Shown: piece after piece, positions 47,074 through 55,518 of the stretch
How positions within the stretch are numbered: position 1 is the stretch's first letter
How the letters are laid out: every line of letters starts with the position of its first letter
Origin: Thermanaerovibrio velox DSM 12556
Lineage (GTDB): Bacteria > Synergistota > Synergistia > Synergistales > Synergistaceae
Reading direction: 5' to 3'
Assembly (NCBI RefSeq): GCF_000237825.1
Contig: NZ_CM001377.1
Span: 682,001-746,000 of the forward strand
Length of the DNA: 64,000 nucleotides
The notes under the pieces: model-generated
What the model saw: only the letters and a program-made list of their open reading frames with translations
Database searches by the model: none
What the model was told of the DNA's origin: nothing
Made by a program: the position numbers and the translations under genes

Positions 47074-47172
47074 CCGTTCATTCCCCCTTCTACTTTTGTG
47101 TTTCTGCTTCTTCCTTGGCTACGCCTTTTGCCTTCTATTTCCACCCCCTTGGCTTTAACCCTTATACATGAC

Positions 47173-47201
47173 ATTATATTGCCCGTTTTGAGAATGCTCA
47201 A
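47173..47201 (-). promoter_or_regulatory. Promoter of the TAXI gene
   Basis: On the minus strand, TTGAGC (47196-47201), 17-base spacer, TATAAT (47173-47178); the leader is about 90 bases. Confidence 0.8.
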
Positions 47202-47260
47202 TATTAATCCCATGGGGCAGAAGCATTTGCCGTTCCGGTGGAATCCACCGCAAATTGCGA

Positions 47261-47289
47261 TTGCGCAGGGGGCGGAAGTGTGGTAAATT
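47261..47289 (+). promoter_or_regulatory. Promoter of rpmE
   Basis: TTGCGC (47261-47266), 17-base spacer, TAAATT (47284-47289); start about 40 bases before rpmE. Confidence 0.6.
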
Positions 47290-47335
47290 CAGCAGGTATG
47301 CGCGGATATGAAATCTTTTCGGAGGTGCTAAATAT

Positions 47336-47566
47336 ATGAAGAAGGATATCCATCCCAAGTACGAGGTTTGTAAGGTTGCCTGCGCTTGCGGGAACTCTTT
47401 CGAGACCCGTTCCACCATCGGTGACATAAAGGTTGCGGTCTGCAACGCCTGCCATCCTTTCTACACCGGTAAGAAGGGCGGTAGGGTGGTGGAGGCCGGC
47501 CGCCTTGAGAAGTTCCGCCAGAAGTATGCGGGTGTGGACTACGGTCAGAGGAAGGCGTCCGAGTAG
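47336..47566 (+). CDS. rpmE: 50S ribosomal protein L31, zinc type
   Basis: 76-residue large-subunit protein. Cys residues CACGNSFETRST and CNACHPFYTG form the zinc-binding type (C+ L31), not the Cys-less paralogue. ATG at 47336 with GGAGGTG upstream. It is an isolated gene with its own promoter, followed by a GC-rich hairpin at 47640. Confidence 0.97.
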   Translation: MKKDIHPKYEVCKVACACGNSFETRSTIGDIKVAVCNACHPFYTGKKGGRVVEAGRLEKFRQKYAGVDYGQRKASE

Positions 47567-47639
47567 TCCCTGGGAGGGGCTCGGTTAGAGTTAAGTAAAA
47601 ATGGGTGCCCCATGGTGGGTGCGTTGAGGGACTGAAGCT

Positions 47640-47666
47640 TTCAGGGGGAGCCCGGCTCCCCCTGAA
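47640..47666 (+). terminator. Hairpin between rpmE and thyX
   Basis: 12-base perfect stem TTCAGGGGGAGC (47640-47651) with GCTCCCCCTGAA (47655-47666), CCG loop. No T-run, so termination is uncertain. Confidence 0.5.
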
Positions 47667-47720
47667 TCATATGGGGTCCGTCCCGTCGGGGATGAACCGG
47701 TTGATCCCGGAGGTGTCGAG

Positions 47721-48419
47721 TTGTCTTTAGAGGTTAAACTGATATCCCATACGGAGGATCCAGTTAGGATTGTGGCCGCCGCTGCCAGGCTGTGTTACAG
47801 CCCGGTGGGGGCGGTTGAAATCCTTGAAAGGCTGGATGGCGGCAAGGCCAGGGAGCTCATAGGCAAGCTTACCCGGAGTGGTCACATGTCCCCGTTTGAG
47901 CATGCTTCCTTCACCTTTGCGGTGGACGGATTAAGCCGAGTGGCCTCTCATCAGCTGGTGAGGCACCGGATAGCCAGCTTTTCCCAGCAGAGCCAGCGCT
48001 ATGTTGATTCCTCCGGGGGCAGCTGTGTGGTGCCTCCCTCCGTGGCGGCCTCGAAAGAGGCTTTAGACTTGTTCCAGCGGGCAGTCCAGGTGGCCGAGGA
48101 GGCCTATCGTCAGCTATGCTCCATGGGAGTGCCTAGGGAGGATGCTAGGTTCTTGTTGCCCCACGGTTTCTCCACTCGTATGGTGTTCACCATGAACGCC
48201 CGGGAGCTGCATCACTTTTTCTCCCTTCGGCTTTGCAGGAGGGCCCAGTGGGAGATAAGGCTTCTGGCGGTGAGGATGTTGGGTTTAGTGAGGGCCGCAG
48301 CCCCAGAGCTGTTTGAATTGGCGGGGCCGTCTTGTGTTACCGCCGGAAGGTGTTCCGAGGAGATGTCCTGCAACAGGCCCTTCTCCTCCGTGGAGGAACT
48401 GCTTTGCGAGTACCAGTGA
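47721..48419 (+). CDS. thyX: FAD-dependent thymidylate synthase
   Basis: Makes dTMP from dUMP with FAD and methylene-THF. 232 residues, with the ThyX motif RHRIASFSQQSQRY (RHRxxS). TTG start with CGGAGGTG upstream. Uses reduced nicotinamide and leaves THF, unlike ThyA. First gene of a long co-directional run. Confidence 0.95.
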   Translation: MSLEVKLISHTEDPVRIVAAAARLCYSPVGAVEILERLDGGKARELIGKLTRSGHMSPFEHASFTFAVDGLSRVASHQLVRHRIASFSQQSQRYVDSSGGSCVVPPSVAASKEALDLFQRAVQVAEEAYRQLCSMGVPREDARFLLPHGFSTRMVFTMNARELHHFFSLRLCRRAQWEIRLLAVRMLGLVRAAAPELFELAGPSCVTAGRCSEEMSCNRPFSSVEELLCEYQ

Positions 48420-48451
48420 TCTTGTCCTCTGCCCTTAGATGGTTTGCGGGG

Positions 48452-49378
48452 ATGACGGTATGGCTCTTGAAGTCCCCGGAGGGCCCCCTGCCGGTGGGTG
48501 GTCAGGCGGTGATCGAGGGGGTCCTCATGCGGGGGTACTCTTTCTGGGGTATTTCCATTAGGACTCCCGAAGGTTCCTTATGGAGGGATAGGTGGGGCAT
48601 CTCTTCCTGGACCTCCAGGTCCCCTTGGAACTGGCCGATCATAAGGGGGTTCTGTTCCATGGTGGACATGATCAGGGGGGGTTATCGGGGGTTAAGCCTT
48701 TCGGCCTCCATAGCGTCACAGGAGGAGCCTTCCAGGTTAGAATCCCTTGTATCCATCCTCATCGCCGTTGCGGTGGTGGTGGGCCTTTTCCTGTTGTTTC
48801 CCCTTTGGCTTTCCGAAGTGCTTGGGGGTAGGGTGCATGTAAAGGGCATGGCGTTGAGGCTTATGGAGGGTCTTATCAGGGGGGCGGTTTTCGTCGCCTA
48901 CTTGGCCTTGGTAGGGCTTTGGGGAGATATGAGGCAGGTCTTCGCTTATCATGGGGCGGAGCACAAGACCATAAACGCGTACGAGTCTGGGGCTCCTATG
49001 CTTGTGGACTCCATAAGATCCTTCTCCCGGATACACCCCCGCTGCGGGACGTCCTTTCTGGTGGTGGTTATCCTGGTTAGCGTTGTGGTGTTTGGGCTTA
49101 TCGGGAGGGGTGGGATCGTGTGGAGGGTTTCGAGCAGGGTGGTCCTTTTACCTCTGGTTGTGGGGATATCCTACGAGATGATAAAGTGGGCGTCCCGAGG
49201 GAGTCTGCTTGGCAGGGCGTTGGTCTTCCCTGCCCTGGGGTTGCAGTTTTTGACCACCCGGGAGCCTTCGGATGATCAGATAGAGGTGGCGTTGGATGCC
49301 CTTAGGGTTGCCCTTGGGGTGGACATGGATCTTCCGCCCTCCCAGGGGGGCGTTGAAACCCAAGTTGGTCAGGGGTGA
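48452..49378 (+). CDS. DUF1385 (YqhQ-like) membrane protein
   Basis: 308 residues. N-terminal GGQAVIEGVLMRG and the late HGAEHKTINAYE and HPRCGTSFL blocks are the hallmarks of DUF1385/YqhQ, with several membrane segments between. Function is unknown; the gene sits next to prfA in many bacteria, as here (prfA begins 7 bases later). ATG at 48452 gives the short N-terminus of the family, but GTG at 48416 overlapping the thyX stop is a reasonable alternative. Confidence 0.85.
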   Translation: MTVWLLKSPEGPLPVGGQAVIEGVLMRGYSFWGISIRTPEGSLWRDRWGISSWTSRSPWNWPIIRGFCSMVDMIRGGYRGLSLSASIASQEEPSRLESLVSILIAVAVVVGLFLLFPLWLSEVLGGRVHVKGMALRLMEGLIRGAVFVAYLALVGLWGDMRQVFAYHGAEHKTINAYESGAPMLVDSIRSFSRIHPRCGTSFLVVVILVSVVVFGLIGRGGIVWRVSSRVVLLPLVVGISYEMIKWASRGSLLGRALVFPALGLQFLTTREPSDDQIEVALDALRVALGVDMDLPPSQGGVETQVGQG

Positions 49379-49384
49379 GGTCTT

Positions 49385-50458
49385 TTGGACTTTATAGGCA
49401 AGCTTAAAGAGATAGAGGCGGCCTTGGCGGAAATAGAGGCTCGCATGGCGGACCCCGAGGTGTCTAATAACGTGCAGGAGATGCAGTCCCTCAGCAAGAG
49501 GCACTCAGAGCTTTATCCGGTTGTTCAGGCTTTCAAAGAGTACCAAAGGGCGTCGAAAGCCCTGGAGGAGGCCAAGGAGCTCATGTCCCAAGAGGACGAG
49601 GATATGAGGGCCCTTGCAAGGGAGGAGGTCCAGCGGCTTTCTGAGCGGCTTCCAGAGCTGGAACAGGAGCTTAAGGTGTTGCTGCTTCCAAGGGATCCGA
49701 ACGATCACAAGGACGTTATCATAGAGATTAGGGCTGGTGCGGGTGGTGATGAGGCGGCGCTTTTCGCTGCGGATCTCTTCCGCATGTACACCCGTTACAC
49801 CGAGCGCCAGGGTTGGCGTTACGAGATAATGGAGATGAACGAGACCGGCATAGGGGGCTACAAGGAAGTGGTCTTCCTGGTAAAGGGGGATGGGGCTTAC
49901 AGCAAGCTCAAGTTTGAGAGCGGCGTCCACCGGGTTCAGAGGATCCCTGCCACGGAGGCGAGCGGAAGGATTCATACCTCCACTGCCACGGTGGCGGTGT
50001 TGCCGGAGGCGGAGGACGTGGACGTCCAGGTAAGGCCAGAGGACTTGAAGATAGATACGTACAGGGCTAGTGGTGCGGGTGGACAGTATGTGAACATGAC
50101 CGACTCGGCGGTTCGTATAACCCACATCCCTACCGGTCTTGTAGTTACGTGCCAGGACGAGAGGTCGCAGCTAAAGAACCGAGCCAAGGCCATGCAGCTG
50201 TTGCGGGCTAGGCTCTATGACATGGAGCTCCAACGTCAGCAGGCTCAGATGGCGGCGGAGCGAAAGGGGCAGGTTGGGACCGGTGACAGGTCCGAGAGGA
50301 TCAGGACCTATAACTATCCTCAAAATCGCCTTACGGACCACCGGATAGGGTTCACCCTTTACAAACTGGATCAGGTCCTTGACGGTGATCTCTACGAGCT
50401 CATAGAGGCCTTGCGTATGGCGGATCAAGCGGAGAAGCTTAAGACCCTGGCTCTTTAG
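49385..50458 (+). CDS. prfA: Peptide chain release factor 1
   Basis: Releases peptides at UAA and UAG. 357 residues: RF1 tripeptide PAT (RIPATEASG) in place of SPF, and GGQ ([11 protein letters not shown]). TTG start with GTGAGGT upstream. Followed by prmC, the methyltransferase that modifies GGQ, a classic pair. Confidence 0.97.
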   Translation: MDFIGKLKEIEAALAEIEARMADPEVSNNVQEMQSLSKRHSELYPVVQAFKEYQRASKALEEAKELMSQEDEDMRALAREEVQRLSERLPELEQELKVLLLPRDPNDHKDVIIEIRAGAGGDEAALFAADLFRMYTRYTERQGWRYEIMEMNETGIGGYKEVVFLVKGDGAYSKLKFESGVHRVQRIPATEASGRIHTSTATVAVLPEAEDVDVQVRPEDLKIDTYRASGAGGQYVNMTDSAVRITHIPTGLVVTCQDERSQLKNRAKAMQLLRARLYDMELQRQQAQMAAERKGQVGTGDRSERIRTYNYPQNRLTDHRIGFTLYKLDQVLDGDLYELIEALRMADQAEKLKTLAL

Positions 50459-50494
50459 TCTTTGGTTAGTAGCGTCGTTGCGGGGAAGATCATT

Positions 50495-51340
50495 TTGATA
50501 CTATCTGAGATAGTCCGGATGGTGGCAGGGGTCTTGGGAGTGTCGCCGCACGTTAGCCGTCCCATGTGGGAGGCGGCCCTGATAGTGGCCGCCTCCTATG
50601 GTGTTTCCAGGGAGGCGATAGTGACATCCAGGTCGGATCATTATGATCCAGCCCCATCATTAGACATGGCGGCTAGGAGGGCTGGGGGAGAACCCTTGGC
50701 TTACGTCTTAGGTTCCATGGACTTTTTGAACTGGCGGTTCTTCGTGGGGCCCGGATGCCTGATCCCTCGCCCGGAGACGGAGGTGTTGGTTATCAAGGCG
50801 GCGGAGGTCCTCCCCAGGGGAGGACGTTTCCTTGATTGGGGGACCGGAAGTGGCTGTATCGCTTGTTCCATCGCGATGATGGTTCAAGACAGCGAGGGAG
50901 TTGCTATGGACCTAAGCCCCGGTGCCCTCAAGTGGGCGTGGCGCAACATAAAAGAGAATCGCTTGCTTGGCAGGGTATTCCCTATTCACGGCGGAGGGCC
51001 GTTAGACCTGCCTTCCTCTCTCAGACCCTTCGACCTAGTGGTGGCAAACCCCCCTTATATACCATCGAATCACATTGCGACCCTGGACTTATCCGTCAGG
51101 GGTTTTGAGCCTGATCTTGCCCTTGATGGTGGCCCTGACGGGGTTGATGTCCCCTTGAGCTGGCTTTCCGCGTGTGGAGACATCCTCAAGCCCGGGGGTT
51201 ACGTTTTGATGGAAACCGCAGGTCCGCACCAAGTGGGGGAGCTGGGCGAGGTTGCCTTTAGGGGGCTTGAGTTCTTAGGAGGTTTTGAGGATCAATACGG
51301 TGTGATGCGGTTTGCCTGTTGGCGTTCCTTTGAAGCGTGA
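50495..51340 (+). CDS. prmC: Release factor glutamine methyltransferase
   Basis: Methylates the GGQ glutamine of RF1 and RF2. 281 residues: SAM-binding LDWGTGSGCIA and NPPYIP (catalytic NPPY). Start chosen as TTG at 50495 with GGGGAAG 6 bases upstream; an earlier frame start at 50462 has no ribosome site. The N-terminal helical domain (about 70 residues) is complete with this start. Confidence 0.93.
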   Translation: MILSEIVRMVAGVLGVSPHVSRPMWEAALIVAASYGVSREAIVTSRSDHYDPAPSLDMAARRAGGEPLAYVLGSMDFLNWRFFVGPGCLIPRPETEVLVIKAAEVLPRGGRFLDWGTGSGCIACSIAMMVQDSEGVAMDLSPGALKWAWRNIKENRLLGRVFPIHGGGPLDLPSSLRPFDLVVANPPYIPSNHIATLDLSVRGFEPDLALDGGPDGVDVPLSWLSACGDILKPGGYVLMETAGPHQVGELGEVAFRGLEFLGGFEDQYGVMRFACWRSFEA

Positions 51341-51420
51341 CGGGGACGATGTAGGGCAATTGGGGTAAAATAGCTACGTATGTTTGGCGTGATGATATCC
51401 GTTTGGAGGTGTTCTTCCCC

Positions 51421-52608
51421 ATGGAGAAGAGGGAGCTTGTCATACTTGGAGCTGGACCTGCGGGGCTTACCGCTGCGATATACGGCAGGAGGGCCGGTCT
51501 TGATGTCCTGATCCTGGAGCGTGGCATGCCGGGAGGGCAGATAACGATAACCGATGAGATCGAAAACTGGCCTGGGGTGCAGCATGCTTCTGGTCAGGAG
51601 CTGGCGGACAGCTTCAGACGCCACGCTGAGAAGTTCTCCCCGGAGTTTAGGGATGCTACGGTTACGTCCCTGGAGGTTCGTGATGGTCGTAAGGTAGTGG
51701 TGACCGACAAGGGGGAGATTGAGGCAGAGGCGGTCATAATAGCCACCGGTGCCAACTTTAAGCGTCTAGGATGTCCTGGGGAGGCGGAGTACACCGGGCG
51801 TGGTGTCAGCTACTGCGCGGTGTGTGATGGAGCCTTCTTCGAGGGGGAAGAGGTTGCGGTGATAGGGGGAGGTAATACGGCCGTGGAGGAGGCCTGTTAC
51901 CTAACCCAGTTTGCCAGCAAGGTATACATAGTGCATCGGAGGGATTCTTTCAGGGCGGACAAGGTCCCGGTGGAGAGGGCGATGAGCAACCCCAAGATAG
52001 TTCCAGTCTTCAACTCCGTGGTTGAGGCCATTGAGGGTGGGGAGATGGTTGAGCGGTTGGTCTTGAAAAACGTGAAGACCCAGGAGATCAGTCATCTGCC
52101 GGTGGCCGGGGTCTTCATATTCGTAGGCACCGCCCCCAACAGTGGTTTTGCCTCCTCCCTGGTGGAAACTGCTCCTGGGGGTTGGATAAAAACCAGCCCA
52201 AAGATGGAGACATCTGTTGAGGGCATATTCGCTGCCGGTGACGTGAGAGACACGTTCCTGCGCCAAGTGGTAACCGCTGCTGGGGACGGAGCCGTTGCTG
52301 CCATGGCTGCCTACTCCTATATAACGGAACAGCTGCACCTGCAGAAAGTGCTTTTCGAGCCAAAGCGGGTGAACGCCCTCTTTTACTCCAGCATAGATGA
52401 GGCTCAAGTGGCTTTGGTTGCCCGTGCGGAGGAGTGGGCTGAGTCCAAGGGCATCAGCCTTACGGTAGTGGATGGGTACAGGAGCCTCCGGATGATGGAG
52501 AAACTGGGGGTAAAAGAGCTCCCCACCGCCATGGTGCTTCACGAGGGGAAGGAGATTTCAAGGGCTAGGGTGTCGTCCGTGGAGGACCTTGAGATATTCT
52601 GCCGATAG
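51421..52608 (+). CDS. trxB: Thioredoxin reductase fused to a Cys-less thioredoxin-like domain
   Basis: NADPH-dependent reductase of thioredoxin. 395 residues against about 310-320 for TrxB. First 310 residues: FAD GAGPAGLTAA, redox pair Cys132-Cys135 (SYCAVC), NADPH GGGNTAVEEAC and HRRDSFRA. The last 85 residues (from about 312) form a thioredoxin-like fold (VNALFYSS... cis-Pro LPTAMVL) in which the CxxC is replaced by SSID, and the only Cys is the penultimate residue. Its role is unknown: docking or regulation. ATG at 51421 with GGAGGTG upstream. Confidence 0.92.
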   Translation: MEKRELVILGAGPAGLTAAIYGRRAGLDVLILERGMPGGQITITDEIENWPGVQHASGQELADSFRRHAEKFSPEFRDATVTSLEVRDGRKVVVTDKGEIEAEAVIIATGANFKRLGCPGEAEYTGRGVSYCAVCDGAFFEGEEVAVIGGGNTAVEEACYLTQFASKVYIVHRRDSFRADKVPVERAMSNPKIVPVFNSVVEAIEGGEMVERLVLKNVKTQEISHLPVAGVFIFVGTAPNSGFASSLVETAPGGWIKTSPKMETSVEGIFAAGDVRDTFLRQVVTAAGDGAVAAMAAYSYITEQLHLQKVLFEPKRVNALFYSSIDEAQVALVARAEEWAESKGISLTVVDGYRSLRMMEKLGVKELPTAMVLHEGKEISRARVSSVEDLEIFCR

Positions 52609-52670
52609 ATAAGAGGTAGGTAACGGTGTCCGTATAGTGCGGGATTTCTTATCCCCAGGGGGTGGTGCCG

Positions 52671-53603
52671 GTGATACTTACGGTTACGTTGAACCCGGCG
52701 GTGGACGAAGAGTACGTTGTCCCTGAGTTCCGCCCCGGTGGCTGGTTTAGGGCTTCTAACGTAAATAGATCCCCAGGCGGCAAGGGAATAAACGTGTCTA
52801 TCCTGTTGAAACAGATGGGGTTTGACTCCGTGGCCATGGGGTTTCTGGCGGGGTACAACGGGGAGTACATAAGGGATACCCTGTCCAAGCTTCGGATAGC
52901 CACTAGCTTCGTCCACGTTAGGGGCGAGACGAGGACGAACACGTATGTGGTGGACGAGATAGGGAAACTGGAGACCGGGATAGCGGAGAGCGGGCCCTAT
53001 GTTCCAGAAGAGGCCCTCGGGCGTTTCCTGAGGGCTTATGAGAGGATGCTCGGCCGCTGCAGCTCCGTGATGCTGGGAGGGTCCCTTCCCCCTGGGGTAC
53101 CGCAGGACATTTACCGGGAACTGGTTCACATGGCCTCCGTGAGGGGCCTAGAAGTGTTTGTGGATGCCTCAGGGGGGGCCCTGCTCGCGGCGGTTGACGG
53201 GGGCCCGAAGGTGGTAAAGGTGGACCATCGGTTTGTCTCCATGATGATGGATGTGCCGCTGTCATCCTTGGACAACCTTAAGTCTGTGGCCTCAAGGTTT
53301 CATGATCAGGGGGTCCCATGGGTAATAACCTCCTACAGGGGATATGGCGACATGTTCTCGACCCCGAGGGGTACCTTTGTGGGGGAGGTCCCCCGCCGGG
53401 GGGTAGTCTCCCTATTTGGTGCTGGCGATGCGCTGATGGCGGGTCTTATATTGGCCTTTGAGGAAGGAATGGATGAGGAGGAGGCCATAAGGTTTGCCAT
53501 GGCCTGTGCCATGGAGGACTCCCTGCACCTGGAGAAGGGAGTGAGTTCCAGGAGTGCTGTGGAATCCCACTTGGATCAGATAAAGCTTACCCGAGTGGGT
53601 TAG
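52671..53603 (+). CDS. PfkB-family sugar kinase, 1-phosphofructokinase-like
   Basis: 310 residues. ILTVTLNPAVD start and PGGKGINVSILL are typical of FruK/LacC-type phosphosugar kinases; the catalytic Asp motif is GAGDALMAG. Likely phosphorylates fructose-1-phosphate or tagatose-6-phosphate. GTG at 52671 matches the family N-terminus and follows AGGGGGTGG; GTG at 52662 is the alternative. The pairing with a CBS protein 14 bases later is notable. Confidence 0.85.
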   Translation: MILTVTLNPAVDEEYVVPEFRPGGWFRASNVNRSPGGKGINVSILLKQMGFDSVAMGFLAGYNGEYIRDTLSKLRIATSFVHVRGETRTNTYVVDEIGKLETGIAESGPYVPEEALGRFLRAYERMLGRCSSVMLGGSLPPGVPQDIYRELVHMASVRGLEVFVDASGGALLAAVDGGPKVVKVDHRFVSMMMDVPLSSLDNLKSVASRFHDQGVPWVITSYRGYGDMFSTPRGTFVGEVPRRGVVSLFGAGDALMAGLILAFEEGMDEEEAIRFAMACAMEDSLHLEKGVSSRSAVESHLDQIKLTRVG

Positions 53604-53617
53604 GGGAGGGGCTTGCC

Positions 53618-54064
53618 ATGAAGGTTTGTGACGTTATGGAAAGGGACCTCACCGCCCTATGGGAGGACTCCACGGTCTTTGAAGCGGTTGAGGTCCTCTC
53701 AAGCCATGGTCTTTCCGGGGTTCCTGTGGTGGATGATGAGTATCATCTGATTGGATTCATAAGCGAGAAGGACATAGTCAGGGCCGCCTTGCCTGGCTAT
53801 GTGGATTACCTTCAGGACTCCTTGGTTATACCCGACTTCGGTCAGTTTCAGGTGCGTCTCAAGCGGATAGGCAAGGAGAAGGTCTCCAAGTACATGGCCA
53901 GGAAGGTGATAGCATTTCAGGAGGACGATAGCGATTTTTACGTGGCCATGACCATGATAAGACACAACATAAAGAGGGCCCCTGTGGTTAACAAGCAAGT
54001 GCTGGTTGGTATGATCAACCGGGCGGACTTGATAGGCCGGCTTATGGAGGAGGCTTCTTCCTAA
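53618..54064 (+). CDS. Two-CBS-domain protein
   Basis: 148 residues with two CBS repeats (residues about 5-60: VCDVMERDLTALWEDSTVFEAV; about 85-145: KYMARKVIAFQEDDSDF...PVVNKQVLVGMI), binding adenine nucleotides as sensors. No other domain. Between a PfkB kinase gene and an arginine-phosphatase gene, ATG at 53618. Confidence 0.9.
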   Translation: MKVCDVMERDLTALWEDSTVFEAVEVLSSHGLSGVPVVDDEYHLIGFISEKDIVRAALPGYVDYLQDSLVIPDFGQFQVRLKRIGKEKVSKYMARKVIAFQEDDSDFYVAMTMIRHNIKRAPVVNKQVLVGMINRADLIGRLMEEASS

Positions 54065-54066
54065 CC

Positions 54067-54525
54067 ATGTCGAGGGTGCTGTTTGTTTGCACCGGTAATA
54101 CCTGTCGAAGTCCGATGGCGGAGGCTTTCTTCAGGGCCATTGAAGGCGGGGGTGTGGCGGTCCGTTCCGCCGGGCTTTTCACGACCAATGGCCTTAGGGC
54201 CAGCCCCCTTGCGGTGGATGCAGCGAGGGAGTTTGGGGTTGACCTTTCTGGTCACCGTTCAACTCCGCTTCGACCGGAGAGCCTTAGCATGGACACCCTT
54301 GTGGTGTGCATGTCAAGATCCCATGTGGAGGTCCTCCTTAAGTCCGGCTGTGGTGAGATGTGTGGATTGGTGAGCCTCTTTGGCGATCTGGTGGGCCATC
54401 CTGGGGTGGAGGTGCCGGATCCTTTTGGTTTTGGCATGGAGGAGTATAGAAAGGTGGCGGCCCTTTTATGGGACTGGAGTACCTTGTTAAGTCTTCGCAG
54501 ACCTTGGGAGGGCCTTGGGACTTAA
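54067..54525 (+). CDS. Low-molecular-weight phosphatase, protein-arginine type (YwlE-like)
   Basis: 152 residues with LFVCTGNTCRSPMAEA P-loop and the VPDPFG general acid. Thr in CTGNTCRS, in place of the Ile common in tyrosine phosphatases, marks YwlE-type phosphoarginine specificity. ATG at 54067, 2 bases after the CBS gene stop. A YwlE partner kinase (McsB) is not in the window. Confidence 0.85.
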   Translation: MSRVLFVCTGNTCRSPMAEAFFRAIEGGGVAVRSAGLFTTNGLRASPLAVDAAREFGVDLSGHRSTPLRPESLSMDTLVVCMSRSHVEVLLKSGCGEMCGLVSLFGDLVGHPGVEVPDPFGFGMEEYRKVAALLWDWSTLLSLRRPWEGLGT

Positions 54526-54550
54526 GTATTGGACCTCATTGGTCCGATAA
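54522..54550 (+). promoter_or_regulatory. Sigma-28-like promoter of fliS-flgN
   Basis: TCCGATAA (54543-54550, 7 of 8 to GCCGATAA) preceded by TTAAGTAT (54522-54529, 6 of 8) 13 bases upstream. Its -10 is nearly the same as that of fliD. Confidence 0.5.
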
Positions 54551-54573
54551 ACCCTGTAGAGGGGTGATGATGC

Positions 54574-55062
54574 ATGGACTCTAACTTGGCCCGCAAGGCT
54601 CAGGATATGTACAGGGCCAATCAGGTACAGACTGCCACTAGGGAGCAGCTTCTGCTTCTGACCTACGACATAGGTATAAGGGCCTGTCATGGGGCGATAG
54701 AGGCGATGGGAAGATCCGACATCGAAGGGGCTAACGATAACCTCAAGAGGGCCCAAGCGGTTGTGAGGGAGCTCATGGTCACCCTGAACTTAGAGCAGGG
54801 GGGCGAGGTTGCCCGATCCCTGATGGGACTTTACGACTTCTTCTACAACCGTCTGGTGGAAGCTAACGTAAAGAAGGACCCTTCGTTGGTTCGAGAGGTT
54901 TTGGGTATGTTGGAAGAGCTTCGTAAAACCTGGGCAGAGGCCATCGAGAAGCTGAAGTCCGAGCAATCGCCCCCGGCTCAGGGTGGTGTTTCTCAACGCA
55001 AGGCGCCGGATAAGGTGGAGTCTTACTCCGGTGCCCCTGGGGGTGTTAACATTGCGGGCTGA
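54574..55062 (+). CDS. fliS: Flagellin export chaperone FliS
   Basis: Binds the C-terminus of flagellin before export. 162 residues: typical helical FliS (YRANQVQTATREQLLLLTYDIG, RAQAVVRELM, GLYDFFYNRLVEAN) with an unconserved Gly/Pro-rich tail. ATG at 54574 with AGAGGGGTGATG upstream. Overlaps flgN by 11 bases. fliD is far away at 32924. Confidence 0.93.
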   Translation: MDSNLARKAQDMYRANQVQTATREQLLLLTYDIGIRACHGAIEAMGRSDIEGANDNLKRAQAVVRELMVTLNLEQGGEVARSLMGLYDFFYNRLVEANVKKDPSLVREVLGMLEELRKTWAEAIEKLKSEQSPPAQGGVSQRKAPDKVESYSGAPGGVNIAG

Positions 55063-55510
55063 TCTTGGGGACCGATTGAAGGGAGAGATAGAGGGTCTCA
55101 TAGATCAGGAGATTGTTATATATGCTGCGTTGGGGAAGCTGGTGGACCAGGAGGCGGACTGTGTTTCAAGGAGGGACATGGACGGCCTTATGGATGTCCT
55201 CTCGGAGAAGCAGACCTACATCTCTCGACAGGAGGCGCTCTTGGACTGCTGGAAGAATGTGGCCTTTTCCCTTGGTGTGGATGGTGGCCGGGAGAGCGCT
55301 GCCTTTTGGGCTGCCATAGCCGACAGGGTTGGCCGCAAGGGCTACGATGACCTGGTCTTGAAGGTAAACGAGGTAAGGCGAATGGCGGGAACTCTTTTGG
55401 ACAGGGAGAGGGAGGTCCAACGGGAACTGGAGGCCCATATGGAGGAGATAAGGTCCAAGCTCATGCAGATGAGGACGGGCAGGCAGGTGTTAAGGGGATA
55501 TGGGGGTTAG
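55052..55510 (+). CDS. FlgN-like flagellar chaperone
   Basis: 152 residues, all helical, with two heptad-like coiled segments and the family-type pattern of a small hook-associated protein chaperone (LIDQEIVIYAALGKLVDQEAD; RQEALLDCWKNV). Weak similarity only, so the call rests on the fliS neighbour. TTG start at 55052 with GGGGGTG upstream; GTG at 55043 is an alternative. Confidence 0.7.
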   Translation: MRADLGDRLKGEIEGLIDQEIVIYAALGKLVDQEADCVSRRDMDGLMDVLSEKQTYISRQEALLDCWKNVAFSLGVDGGRESAAFWAAIADRVGRKGYDDLVLKVNEVRRMAGTLLDREREVQRELEAHMEEIRSKLMQMRTGRQVLRGYGG

Positions 55511-55518
55511 GATTACCC

